The notes under the pieces were generated by a model. It was not told where the DNA came from. It did not search any database and saw only the letters and a list, made by a program, of their open reading frames with translations. From Frankiaceae bacterium (GTDB lineage: Bacteria; Actinomycetota; Actinomycetes; BP-191): 49,142 bases of DNA. Positions 41,101 to 49,142 of this stretch are shown here, one piece after another. The stretch is taken from assembly GCA_035556555.1 (NCBI GenBank), contig DATMES010000055.1, positions 1 to 49,142 of the forward strand, in the 5' to 3' direction. Position 1 is the stretch's first letter. Each line of letters begins with the position of its first letter. The position numbers were made by a program, and so were the translations under genes.

Positions 41101-44100
41101 GGCAACGGCAAGACCTGGACCTATCTCAGCGTCGACGTAGCGACCGACCTGGACACCGGCGGCTGGGAGCACCGCCTCACCGTCCAGGACCCGAAGAACC
41201 ACAACACCGAGTACGTCTACGACGGCCTCACCGGCCGGCTCATCCGGCGTACCGACCCGGCCGGGAAGGTCCAGACGTACGGCTACGACACCACCACCGG
41301 CTTCCTCACCAAGATCACAGACGAGAACGGCAACACGGTCACCCTCACCGTCGACGACCGCGGCAACATCACCTCGCGCAGCGTCCCCTACGGCGACGTC
41401 GCCGGCTTGGTCGCGACCAGTTACTACGACTACATCTACGAGCCGGGCAGCCCACGGGACAACAAGATCAACGTCTTCCGGGACGCCCGCTCGGCGAACG
41501 CCAACGACGCCACCTACGCCGTCAGCTACGTCTACAGCGACAGCACCGGCCAGATCACAACCGTGTCCACCCCGGCGACGGCCGCCTTCCCGTCCGGCAC
41601 CACCGCGACCTGGGCCTACACGAACGGCAGCGAAGCCGCCGTCGGGTCCACCGGGACGCAACCGGCTGGGCTGCTCGCGACGGAGACCGACCCGCGCGGC
41701 AACACGACCAGCTATTCCTACAACAGCAGCGGCGACCTGACCCGCGTCGTCGACCGCAGCGGCCTGCGGACCGACTACGGGTACGACGAGCTCGGGCGGC
41801 TCGCCACCACGACCGCCTTCCCGACCAACCACCCGAGCGGCGTCACCACCACTTACACCTACGACCTGTCCGGCATCGTCGGTCAGGTCGACGGCCCGCC
41901 GGTGCTCAACCAGCGCACGAACCAGACCCACCAGCTGCGTACCGTCAACACCCCCGACGCCAACGGCATCATCCGCGACGTCACCGTCTCCGACGTCCGT
42001 GGCTTCGACGCGCCCCGCGTTACCCACTACGACTACGACAACAACGACCAGCTCACGCTCGTCCGCGACCCCGAGGGCGGGACGACGACCCGCACCTACG
42101 ACGACGCCGAGAACGTCGCCACCGTCACCGACCCCCGCGGCCTAACGACCCAGTTCGACTACGACGTCAACGACCAGCTCACCACGGTCACCGCCAAGGG
42201 CTTCATCGACGACCCGATCACCCCCGGCGCGCCCCGCGACGTGGTGCTGGCCCGCTACACCTACGACGCGGCGGGCTGGCTCGACACCGCCACGGACGCC
42301 CGCGGCGTCGTGCGCGACTACACCTGGAACCCCGACCAGCGGCTGCGGTCGGTCACCGTCAAGGGCTACCGCAACACCGACGGCACCACCCGCGACATCG
42401 TCACCGAGTGGCACCAGTACGACCCCGCCGGCAACGAGACCGTCACCAAGCTCGGCGGCTACCTACGGACCGTCAACTCCACCTACGACGCCGCCGGCTG
42501 GCTCTCGAGCCAGGTCGACGACGCGGCCACGATCAACCGCACCACCAGTTACGTCCGCGACCAGGCCGGCAACGTCGTCACCCGCCGGCTGTCGGACGCC
42601 ACCCGCACCGAGGAGACCCGCTACGGCTACGGCCCCTCCGGGCTCGTCACCTCCATCACCGTGGAGAACGGCGCCACCGACCTGACGACCACGATCGAAC
42701 GGGACAACCGCGGCCTGATGATCGGCCGGACCGACCCGCGCGGCAACACCGTCACCCCGCCCGACCCCACCTTCAAGGAGTTCTGGAACTACGACGCCGT
42801 CGGGCAGCTCCAGCAGTACACCGCCCGCACCACCACCAACGAGACCCAGGCCGGCACGGCCGGCACCCGGCGCCTGGAGTACTTCGGCTACAACACGTTC
42901 GGTGAGCAGACCGAGCACGACACCCGCGGCTTCGGCCAGGGCCGGATCACCAGCACCTACGACCGCGCCGGACGGCTGACCGGCCGCGCCTACCCCAGCT
43001 ACACCCCGCCGGGCGGCACCGCCCTGAACCCGACCGAGTCGTTCGGCTACAACCCGGCCGGTGACCTCACCAGCCAGATCGACCGGCGCGGCAACACAAC
43101 TACCTTCGACGTCGACCTGCGGGGCCGGCTCGTCCGGCGCACGCAGCCCAAGCCCGACCCGGCGCAGCCCAACCCGGTCGCCCGCTGGAGCTACGACGAC
43201 CAGGGCAACCTGACCGCCGCCGTCGACGCCACCGGCGCGCGCACCGAGTACGGCTACGACGACCTGGACCGGCTGCGTCACCACGTCAGCGTCGTACGCA
43301 ACGGCACCCCGACGCCCAGCCGCTACACCACCACGTTCGACTACGACGACCTGGGCAACTCCAACAAGCGGGTCAGCCCGCGCGGCGAGACCGGCTACGC
43401 CAACCACAACGCCGTCAGCGAGCTCATCCAGCTCCAGGACGACGCCGGGCACCTGTGGAAGACCGGCCGCGACGTCGCGGGCCGCGAGATCAAGCACACC
43501 GACCCGCTCGGCCGCTACCAGAGCACGATCTTCGACCTGGCCGGCCGCGCCACGACCCGGCAGGCGTACAGCCCGACCAACGTCCTGCTCCGCACCGAGA
43601 ACGCTACCTACGACCTCGCCGGCAACCTGACCTCGTACACCCCGTCCGCGAGCGGTCCGGGCCAGACGAGCCCGGCGACGCGGACCTACACCTGGGACCG
43701 GGAGAACCGGCTGCTGTCGCTGGTCGAACCGACCACCGGCACGCAGACCATCACCACGACCTTCGGGTACGACACCTGGGGCAACCGCACCCGCACCACC
43801 GACGGCAACAACCGCACGACCTGGACCGCCTACAACCCCTGGGACCTGCCTGAGACGGTCACCGAGCCGGTCACCGCTGCCTACCCCGCGGTCGCCGACC
43901 GGACCTGGACCACCAGCTACGACGGCGGGGGCCTGCCGGTCAAGGTCGACAAGCCCGGCGGCGTCAGCGTCGCCCGCAGCTTCGACACGCTCGGCCGGCT
44001 CACCGCCGAGACCGGCACCGGCGCGCCGGGAACCCGCGCGCTCGGCTACGACCTCGCCGGCCGGCTCATCAGCGCCGGGCACCCCAGCGGCAACCAGACC

Positions 44101-46380
44101 TTCGGCTACGACGACCGCGGACTGCTCACCTCCTCGACTGGGCCGGCTGGCAACGCCACCCTGGGCTACGACGAGGACGGGCGGCTCACCAGCCGCACCG
44201 ACCCGGTCGGCACCACCTCGTTCACCTACGACCCGCGGGACCTGCCCGCCACCATCACCGACCCGATCACCGGGCGCACGCAGACCCTGACCTACTTCAA
44301 CGACGGTCAGCTCAAGACCCGTCAGTACGGCAGCGGTGGCGCGACCCGCAGCTACACCTACGACAACCAGGGCCGGCTCGCCACCGACACCGTCAATGCG
44401 CCGAGCACCGGCGCGGTCACCACGGCCACCAGCTACGGCTACGACAGCGTCGGCAACGTCGCCAGCCAGACCATCAGCCCGGCCGGGATATCCGGCGCTG
44501 GCACGCACACCTACGGCTACGACCTCGCCGACCGGCTGACCAGCTGGACCGGCCCGGCCGGAACCAAGACCTACGGCTACGACAACGCCGGGAACCGCAC
44601 CACGGCAGCCGGCAAGACCTACACCTACGACGAACGCAACCGGCTCGTCTCCGACTCGGCTGGCGGCACCTACACCTACACGGCCCGCGGCACCCTGGCC
44701 AGCGCACCGGTCGCCGGGTCGCAGGGCACGCTCACCGCGGACGCGTTCGGCCGCATCCTCACCGACAGCGGGACGACGTTCAGCTACGACTCGCTCGACC
44801 GGGTCGCGACCCGCGGCCCGAACTCCTACTCCTACGACGGCGTCGACCCCGAACCGGTAGTCGTCGGCATCACCAAGAGCGCGCGCGGACCAGGCGGGGA
44901 GCTGCTGTCGACCAACATCGGCACCGGCGGCAGTGCGATCATCACCAACGGGCACGGCGACACCACCGCCTACCTCAACCCGGCCACCGGCGCGGTCAAC
45001 GGCTCGCACTCCTACGACCCGTTCGGGGTGCAGTCCACGACCGGCAGCTCCGGGTTCGGCGGATTCCAGGGGCAGCAGACCAGCCCCGCGCAGCGGGTCT
45101 ACATGCAGTCCCGCTGGTACGACCCGGCCACCGGCACCTTCGCCGGCCGCGACACCCTGCCGATGTCCGGCCTGAGCGGCGGCGGCGCGAACCGCTACGC
45201 CTACGGCCTGGGTAACCCGGTCACGCTCAACGACCCGACCGGTCACTGCCCGCCCGCCGCCTGCCTCACCGGCGGCGCTGCGGCGGTCGGCACCGGCGCC
45301 GCGGTGGTCACCGCTCCTGCCTGGGCCATCCCGGTCGCGGTCGGTGTCGGCGTCGTCGGGCTCGCTGCCGGCGGGTGGTGGCTCGGCAACAAGATCCGCG
45401 ACCAGATCTACGGTGACGAGGCCGCCTCCAGCTCGTCGTCGAAGATCACCTTCGGGACGAGCAGCGCCCGGTACTACGACACCCTGCGCTACCCGACGCC
45501 GCAGTACTACACCGACGCCTGGTACAACCACGACTGGACCCGCCCGCCCGGCCCCGGCTACCCGCCCGCGCCCGGCCAGCCGCGATGCAAGACCTGCGGG
45601 GACGAGCAGATCATCCCCAAGCCCAAGCCGCCGCGCATCTTCATCGCCGGCCCGGTCCCGCCCGGAGCGGGCACGTTCAAGCCCATCATCATCGACCCGC
45701 TCGAGAACGTCCTGACCCTCGCCGCCGCACCGGCCCCGGCGCCTGCGCCGGTCACGGGCACTACCGCCGACGACAAGAAGGGCTGCGGCAAGGGCGGCAC
45801 CGCGAACTCCTGCACCCCCAAGCAGTCCTCGCTCACCCGTGGCTGCGACCTCGACGGCGCCAGCACCATGCGGCCCTGCGAGCCCGTCGTGCCGCAGGCC
45901 GGTGCCCACCGCGGGGGCAACAACGGGGGCCCGGCGGTCGGCACCGCCCAAGGTGGCTGCGACGACATCGCCGGCATCTTCGACCCGGACTGCGCGCCGA
46001 AGAGCACCGTCGATGACTACCTCGATCTCGTCGAGTACCTCGACGTGTCGACCGGCCCGAACGAGGCGGTGTTCTACTCCGGGCCAGGCAACCGCGCGCT
46101 CGCCGAGGCGTTCGCCAAGCAGAACGGCAAGAGCACCCTGGAAATGACGAACGGCGGCCGCTGGCTCGATGCGCAACGGCTGTTCGAGCCCAACCAGCTG
46201 ACCACCGAGGAGGCACTGCAGGTGTGGTCCCGCCTGTCCGAGCGGTTCGCGGCCGGATCGTCCGGATCGGTAACCGGTTTCGTCGACGGCGCGAAAGCCA
46301 CCGGTATCTTCAACACGGTCGAGTACCCGACCCTGTTGTCCAACCCCAACGTCACCAACGTCATTACGGGCGGTCTGTGA
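38101..46380 (+). CDS. Secreted RHS-repeat polymorphic toxin with ADP-ribosyl-cyclase-like C terminus
   Basis: 2759 residues from GTG 38101, where a Sec signal begins (MRHVSRVLVGLLATALIASGSAG). Order: Pro-rich linker; beta-rich N-terminal region with a DNRLRE-like domain (about 338-500); DUF6531-like entry (about 747-800); some 40 YD/RHS repeats (about 935-2250) forming the encapsulating shell; the conserved RHS core end (SRWYDPATGTFAGRD...NRYAYGLGNPVTLNDPTGH, about 2336-2382). Then come a hydrophobic helix-rich segment (2386-2432), a Pro/Cys linker and the variable toxin tip (about 2653-2759). The tip aligns by eye with CD38/ADP-ribosyl cyclases: FYSG (W125 region), STLEMTNGG (Glu2681, cf. 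TLEDTLLG), VWSRLSERFA (Trp2709, cf. FWKTVSRRFAE) and NTVEYPTL (Glu2741, cf. SVEVHNL). Predicted to degrade or cyclise NAD in target cells. Overlaps its immunity gene. Confidence 0.92.
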   Translation: MRHVSRVLVGLLATALIASGSAGVAASAAASSPIEPSSGGGAAQGRKSATGEAYAQPPTGTVKGKAAPVEPVPQTELPLPLDVPQPLDLKDVPNPPEVIGGYDPGTSVELPTLRTVDTAVFANANGTRTVFAYTGPVHYRDALGLWQKVDQNLVQAADGSYQPRGVGVGLSLAANATGSPLAKLTVDSTHSVGYRLDSAVSANAWVSGAMARYTNVRPGTDLELVALANGVKETIVLKSRSAPRTFTFPLTLQGVTASVDSDGDVVYRDSGGKEWARTPRGSMYDSLINGDTGEGAYSDGVSYTLVPFGGGTALRVTVDSTWLDDPARVFPVRVDPTTKTVLTDADDTYVQTGYTANNSTEPEIKIGTPTTTPNTTYSYLHFAGINSTYTNYYVTGADLALYETHAWTCTPKSWTVHNVTSAWSGSTIKASAQPSFNATPIVTTSSAKGDTCGGAGWNTPTITSAVQNWTHGTPNYGLTVRPGSATDRNFWKRFASHQGDPTNHTSAPRVTFSYSTEGAKYDLDKWITNPTNTTNGKFRIKLTNWGHDPWTAGGAYKLGYHLYDSAGNLVNQNGTRTAMPTTVNPRGSITLDATIGKVPPGNYIVVFDMVHEGVAYFSSRGVPVPSGVAMAVSNQAPAISKVNSPGDLAAVTTNRPTFSVTGADTDAYPASGTLSYYFRICENPDAETPAATCVNSGWISSSAWTAPANRLFYRRTYYWHAYIKDSGGAQRNPNWVYRFTPVVSDTSAGAHFGADPYGIDSGGVNVSTSSFTTSAVEAPVATIGPPLSVTRTYNSGDTKIGAFGQGWSTLYDMSATADASGNVTVIHADGRKALYGKNPDGTFAASYGYYSTLAAVSGGGWTLTDKGANTYTFNTGGRLTTVNDPAGRQLTLADNGAGVTTVTDTASGRTLTLVRTGSLVTSVRTQTVGAIGKALEWRYYYTGSQLRAVCDPRDNADGGSCVSYENAGPGGRLSKITMPRGNTPVSLTYHTDGTVLSRTDGNGKTWTYLSVDVATDLDTGGWEHRLTVQDPKNHNTEYVYDGLTGRLIRRTDPAGKVQTYGYDTTTGFLTKITDENGNTVTLTVDDRGNITSRSVPYGDVAGLVATSYYDYIYEPGSPRDNKINVFRDARSANANDATYAVSYVYSDSTGQITTVSTPATAAFPSGTTATWAYTNGSEAAVGSTGTQPAGLLATETDPRGNTTSYSYNSSGDLTRVVDRSGLRTDYGYDELGRLATTTAFPTNHPSGVTTTYTYDLSGIVGQVDGPPVLNQRTNQTHQLRTVNTPDANGIIRDVTVSDVRGFDAPRVTHYDYDNNDQLTLVRDPEGGTTTRTYDDAENVATVTDPRGLTTQFDYDVNDQLTTVTAKGFIDDPITPGAPRDVVLARYTYDAAGWLDTATDARGVVRDYTWNPDQRLRSVTVKGYRNTDGTTRDIVTEWHQYDPAGNETVTKLGGYLRTVNSTYDAAGWLSSQVDDAATINRTTSYVRDQAGNVVTRRLSDATRTEETRYGYGPSGLVTSITVENGATDLTTTIERDNRGLMIGRTDPRGNTVTPPDPTFKEFWNYDAVGQLQQYTARTTTNETQAGTAGTRRLEYFGYNTFGEQTEHDTRGFGQGRITSTYDRAGRLTGRAYPSYTPPGGTALNPTESFGYNPAGDLTSQIDRRGNTTTFDVDLRGRLVRRTQPKPDPAQPNPVARWSYDDQGNLTAAVDATGARTEYGYDDLDRLRHHVSVVRNGTPTPSRYTTTFDYDDLGNSNKRVSPRGETGYANHNAVSELIQLQDDAGHLWKTGRDVAGREIKHTDPLGRYQSTIFDLAGRATTRQAYSPTNVLLRTENATYDLAGNLTSYTPSASGPGQTSPATRTYTWDRENRLLSLVEPTTGTQTITTTFGYDTWGNRTRTTDGNNRTTWTAYNPWDLPETVTEPVTAAYPAVADRTWTTSYDGGGLPVKVDKPGGVSVARSFDTLGRLTAETGTGAPGTRALGYDLAGRLISAGHPSGNQTFGYDDRGLLTSSTGPAGNATLGYDEDGRLTSRTDPVGTTSFTYDPRDLPATITDPITGRTQTLTYFNDGQLKTRQYGSGGATRSYTYDNQGRLATDTVNAPSTGAVTTATSYGYDSVGNVASQTISPAGISGAGTHTYGYDLADRLTSWTGPAGTKTYGYDNAGNRTTAAGKTYTYDERNRLVSDSAGGTYTYTARGTLASAPVAGSQGTLTADAFGRILTDSGTTFSYDSLDRVATRGPNSYSYDGVDPEPVVVGITKSARGPGGELLSTNIGTGGSAIITNGHGDTTAYLNPATGAVNGSHSYDPFGVQSTTGSSGFGGFQGQQTSPAQRVYMQSRWYDPATGTFAGRDTLPMSGLSGGGANRYAYGLGNPVTLNDPTGHCPPAACLTGGAAAVGTGAAVVTAPAWAIPVAVGVGVVGLAAGGWWLGNKIRDQIYGDEAASSSSSKITFGTSSARYYDTLRYPTPQYYTDAWYNHDWTRPPGPGYPPAPGQPRCKTCGDEQIIPKPKPPRIFIAGPVPPGAGTFKPIIIDPLENVLTLAAAPAPAPAPVTGTTADDKKGCGKGGTANSCTPKQSSLTRGCDLDGASTMRPCEPVVPQAGAHRGGNNGGPAVGTAQGGCDDIAGIFDPDCAPKSTVDDYLDLVEYLDVSTGPNEAVFYSGPGNRALAEAFAKQNGKSTLEMTNGGRWLDAQRLFEPNQLTTEEALQVWSRLSERFAAGSSGSVTGFVDGAKATGIFNTVEYPTLLSNPNVTNVITGGL

Positions 46381-46658
46381 TGTTCACGCGGATAGCACCA
46401 AAGCAGGTCCGGCACGACTCCGGCTTCATCGTTCAGGTCGCTAGCCGCGAAACCGTCGAGCACGTCGACGGCGACCGCGTGGCAGTGTTCGTGATCGAGA
46501 TCGGCTCCCCTGGACACGCTTTGACCTTGTACACCCGACGCGCGACCTGGAAGGACGGCGGGGCCCCGACCGACGAGGAGCGCCGCGTACTCGCGGAGCA
46601 GGTTCGGCAAGGTCTGACCGAGCTCATCGACCGCCCGGTCGAGATCACCGACGAGTAG
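46380..46658 (+). CDS. Probable immunity protein for the RHS toxin
   Basis: 92 residues. The ATG shares one base with the toxin TGA (TGATG), the expected place and size for a cognate immunity gene. No signal peptide: it should act in the cytoplasm and block the toxin tip. Predicted alpha/beta: three strands (FIVQVASRETVEHV, DRVAVFVIEIGS, ALTLYTRRATW) then an acidic helix (DEERRVLAEQVRQGLTELI) and acidic tail (EITDE). I do not recognise the family. Confidence 0.75.
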   Translation: MFTRIAPKQVRHDSGFIVQVASRETVEHVDGDRVAVFVIEIGSPGHALTLYTRRATWKDGGAPTDEERRVLAEQVRQGLTELIDRPVEITDE

Positions 46659-46684
46659 ACCTCACCCGCTCAGCTCGAAGTGCC

Positions 46685-46699
46685 GCAGGCTCCGCCTGC
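46685..46699 (+). terminator. Short hairpin after the immunity gene
   Basis: GCAGGC (46685-46690) and GCCTGC (46694-46699) form a 6-bp stem with a 3-base loop, 27 bases after the stop. Weak candidate terminator. Confidence 0.35.
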
Positions 46700-46780
46700 C
46701 GCGCCGGCCACGCGCATTCCTCCAGTGCGTTCCCCGGTGCGGACCTTTCCTCCGTACGCCCCGAAAGAGGTGCCCGTCCC

Positions 46781-47440
46781 ATGAAGCGCTCCGCCCTCCG
46801 CGTGGCCCTAGCCGCCGCCCTCACCGCCACCGCCGTCAGCGTCGCTCCCGTCCACGCCGGACCCGTCGACGGCTGGGTCGTCATCGACGCCGGCCACATC
46901 TCCGGCACGGGAACCGACGCCACGGAACTGGTCCTCGCCGTCGTCGACCTCGCCATGAAGGCCGGCAAGGACAAGGTCTGCAACCCCAAGACCAAGAGCA
47001 TCACTCCCGGCAGCCTGTCCTGGCGGCTGTGGCAGAACGAGGCGTCCGCTGCCATCGCCTTCGAGTGGATCGGCCCCGGCTCCGCGCTCGTGTCCGACGA
47101 CTGCGCCGCGAGCCTCGACCTGACTGTGACCGTGACCGACTACGCCCCTGGCGGCCGGCCGGCCGCAGCCCAGGGCAACCCCGGCCGAGGCGCCGACGGC
47201 ACCTCGAGCGGCGGGGAGCTGCGCGCCGCCGCCGAAGCGGACAACTTCGTCGTCTACTACGACCCCACCGCGTTGTACGTCCGCGGCAACAGCGTCGTCG
47301 AGATCAAGGTGAACGCCAGCTACTACGACAAGAAGGCCAAGGCCATGCTCCCGCTGGGCTGCCGGATGACCCACACCAGCATCACGCCCTACCCGACCGG
47401 CCCGCAGGGGACGACTGGGCCGGTCGAGGAGTGCGCGTAG
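46781..47440 (+). CDS. Secreted hypothetical protein downstream of the RHS locus
   Basis: 219 residues, ATG with AAAGAGG upstream. Signal MKRSALRVALAAALTATAVSVAPVHA. The mature protein has four Cys (KVCNPKT, DDCAASL, GCRMTH, EECA at the C terminus) and alternating strands (LDLTVTVTDYAP, NFVVYYDPTALYVRGNSVVEIKVNASYYD). No family recognised. It lies 122 bases after the immunity gene and has the same small-secreted style as the proteins flanking the sigma genes. Confidence 0.7.
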   Translation: MKRSALRVALAAALTATAVSVAPVHAGPVDGWVVIDAGHISGTGTDATELVLAVVDLAMKAGKDKVCNPKTKSITPGSLSWRLWQNEASAAIAFEWIGPGSALVSDDCAASLDLTVTVTDYAPGGRPAAAQGNPGRGADGTSSGGELRAAAEADNFVVYYDPTALYVRGNSVVEIKVNASYYDKKAKAMLPLGCRMTHTSITPYPTGPQGTTGPVEECA

Positions 47441-47521
47441 GAGAAGCGGCGTCGGAGGCGAACCCCTAACCCCGGTTCACTCCGGCGTCCAGGCCGGCGA
47501 CCCGAACGGGGAGACTCACTG

Positions 47522-48529
47522 ATGACGCGACGCACCTGGCGCGCGGCCGCGTGCACCGCCGCGCTGCTGGTCTGCGCCAGCATCGCCCCAACGAGCGCCG
47601 CGAAGCCAACTCCCGGCGCCCTCGTGCTGTCAGGTCGCGGCGGCAGCTACGTCGACATCACGCTGACCCGCTCGGCCACGGTCGTACCGATGCACCTGGC
47701 CGCGGCCCTCGACGAGGATGGCCACCCCCGGTACGACGACGGGTGGTCCTGGACCGGATGCGGCGCCAAGCGCGGGTTCTACCTGCGACCGCTCACCGGC
47801 GACCCGCTCTCGGGTGTCGGCGCCGTCGACTTCGCCGAGCTGCGTTACGGCCCGGCCAGCGACCTGCCTCTGCCGGGCGGGCCTATCCCGCGCGAACCCA
47901 TCCCGTTCGGCCGGCGGCACCTCAACGTCGCCGCCAACGGGCAGAGCGTCCCGGACGATACCGGGACGGTGCTGCGTCCCGGCCGCTACCGGGCGTTCCT
48001 GCTCGGCGAAGGCACCTGCCAGGTCCGGGTACCGCTCGGCGGGTACGGCCGGACCCTGCGGGCGACCGCGAGCCGACCCGCCAGCTTCCACGGCCAGGTC
48101 AGCACGCTGCGACCGGCCGGCCTCGAGCCCGCACCCGGTGTGCCGATGCCGCGGGCGATGGTGGTGACCGTGCCGCTGACGATCCGGCCGGCCACCTTCG
48201 CGTTCGCGCTTCTGCACCGCGTCGGCTACCAGGTCTCCGGCTCGACGCTCAGCTACAGCACTTGCGTGGAGACCGATCCCTCCCAGCTCTGCCAGCGCGC
48301 CACCCCGCTCACCCCGAACAACTCCCAACGCGGCGAGTACCGCAACCGATCGAGCGCCCAACCCCCGCCTGGTGCGGGGCTGCCCGTCTCCGTGACCGCC
48401 GACGCGACCCACGCCGCGACCTGGTACGCGCCAAGCTGGCTCCCCGCCGGATCGGCCACCGCGAAAGTCTCAGCCGTGTCCGACCAGACGACCGCTCTGC
48501 AGGCCGTCACCTTCGCGCTCGACCTGTGA
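47522..48529 (+). CDS. Secreted hypothetical protein
   Basis: 335 residues, ATG with GGGGAG about 9 bases upstream. Signal MTRRTWRAAACTAALLVCASIAPTSA. The remainder is a probable all-beta extracellular protein (GSYVDITLTRSATVVPMHLAAAL, RPGRYRAFLLGEGTCQVRVPLGGYG, MVVTVPLTIRPATFAFALLH) with a few Cys. It follows the previous secreted gene by 81 bases and may be co-transcribed. No family recognised. Confidence 0.7.
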   Translation: MTRRTWRAAACTAALLVCASIAPTSAAKPTPGALVLSGRGGSYVDITLTRSATVVPMHLAAALDEDGHPRYDDGWSWTGCGAKRGFYLRPLTGDPLSGVGAVDFAELRYGPASDLPLPGGPIPREPIPFGRRHLNVAANGQSVPDDTGTVLRPGRYRAFLLGEGTCQVRVPLGGYGRTLRATASRPASFHGQVSTLRPAGLEPAPGVPMPRAMVVTVPLTIRPATFAFALLHRVGYQVSGSTLSYSTCVETDPSQLCQRATPLTPNNSQRGEYRNRSSAQPPPGAGLPVSVTADATHAATWYAPSWLPAGSATAKVSAVSDQTTALQAVTFALDL

Positions 48530-48960
48530 GCCCGCCGCGCGACCCGTCGCGGAGGGCGCCGTCCCCGGGGTCGGCGCCGAACGGGCCCCCTTGGGCGCCC
48601 GCCCAGTCGTACAGGGTCCGTGCCCCTACGCGCATCCCTCACCGAGCACCGGCTTCGCTCCTTCAAGCACCTCTCACGCGGTCGGCCTAAACCGTTCGTT
48701 CCGTTGACCTCGGCATCTCAACCCTCTGCTGTGCGCCGGTTTGCTGACAACCTAGGGTTGTCGCCGACAGCGCAAGAGGGGGCGTCAGCGCAACCCAGGG
48801 CGCTCGGGCCTTCTAAGAAGCGCCTGGGGACTCAGGGCGCCCCTTCCGATTCCGGTCGATGTCGTGAACCGGACGCTGACCTCCCGCGCGGTGGAACCCG
48901 CCTGGGCCGCACTCTCGGCTGGTCCGCATTTGCCGAGCCCGGGAGAGCACATGAGCAGGA
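48530..48960. other. Non-coding stretch before the insertion sequence
   Basis: 431 bases without a supported gene. It contains an imperfect hairpin (CCCAGGGCGCT with AGCGCCTGGG, about 48796-48828). Open frames here are compositional and resemble no protein I know. Confidence 0.45.
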
Positions 48961-49142
48961 TGGAGTGCCCCCGCTTCCCCGGACACTGATCTTGTGGCGA
49001 AGATGGTCGCCCGAGAGGAGTCCGTATGCCGGCACCCAGGTCGCCTGAGTTCCGCCGTCGAGCGGTCGAGCTCGCACGGCTGCGGGAGAAGCCGATCGCG
49101 CAGATCGCCAAGGACCTCGGGATCGCCGAGTCCGGGCTGCGC
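48961..49142 (+). mobile_element. Left end of an IS3-type insertion sequence (truncated by window)
   Basis: TGGAGTGCCCCCGC followed by TTCCCCGGACACT (48961-48987) has the GGACACT-containing form of a terminal repeat seen in IS3-family elements. The transposase OrfA starts 39 bases further on. The right end is outside the window, so length and target duplication cannot be seen. Confidence 0.5.
49026..49142 (+). CDS. IS3-family transposase OrfA, 5' part only
   Basis: 39 residues visible before the window ends. The start MPAPRSPEFRRRAVELAR followed by EKPIAQIAKDLGIAESGLR is the Tnp helix-turn-helix of IS3-family OrfA (HTH_Tnp_1), which binds the element ends. ATG with GAGAGGAG upstream. OrfB with the DDE domain should follow. 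Confidence 0.85.
   Translation, partial: MPAPRSPEFRRRAVELARLREKPIAQIAKDLGIAESGLR

Noticed and set aside
42463-46176. 1237-codon antisense frame inside the RHS gene
   Set aside because: Composition is Gly/Arg/Ala/Val of a third-position-GC shadow; no domain, and the sense frame has continuous RHS repeats.
48620-49048. 142-codon frame before the IS transposase
   Set aside because: No similarity to any known protein and it overlaps the clear OrfA start and the IS end.

Overview
The window is high-GC DNA of an actinomycete type: GTG and TTG starts are frequent, stop/start overlaps are common, and it carries a DevR/DevS-like pair, SigE-family ECF sigma factors and a bfd-bfr iron module. I see no rRNA and cannot name the genus. 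About 25 kb that looks like host chromosome lies between two mobile segments, each tied to a tRNA-Ser sequence.

Left segment (1-4746): a tightly overlapping three-gene operon encodes a PIN-domain nuclease, an unrecognised middle protein and a Rad50-like ATPase with a CxxC hook. This is the layout of an SMC-based (Lamassu / ABC three-component-like) anti-phage system. A coupled pair of small unknown genes follows on the other strand. The segment ends at a 3' half tRNA-Ser(UGA), read as an integration scar, beside a 20-bp palindrome.

Central segment (4774-30420): peptidase E, a LURP-one-like protein, a PGPGW membrane protein, a Vgb-like lipoprotein, a 1899-residue secreted FG-GAP/Ig-like protein, two ECF sigma genes each overlapping a membrane-protein gene, several secreted proteins, an APH-family kinase, bfr-bfd, a 1166-residue LPATG-anchored repeat protein, a DevR/DevS-type two-component pair with a CBS protein and a two-domain multicopper oxidase, and a VOC protein. 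DosR-like boxes precede the CBS and oxidase genes, which suggests a small hypoxia/redox regulon. The segment ends with an intact tRNA-Ser(GCU).

Right segment (30421-49142, running off the window): an element integrated at tRNA-Ser(GCU). It has an integrase, excisionase, AAA+ ATPase, a dyad-rich non-coding region and a replication-relaxation-like protein. Its cargo is two sigma-like factors with C-terminal transmembrane segments, several small secreted proteins and a 2759-residue secreted RHS protein. The extreme C terminus of the RHS protein resembles the ADP-ribosyl cyclase (CD38-like) fold, and a 92-residue probable immunity gene overlaps its stop codon. Two more secreted proteins and the start of an IS3-type transposase close the window.

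The two strongest leads are the RHS/ARC-toxin locus with its tethered sigma factors, and the PIN/middle/Rad50-like operon.
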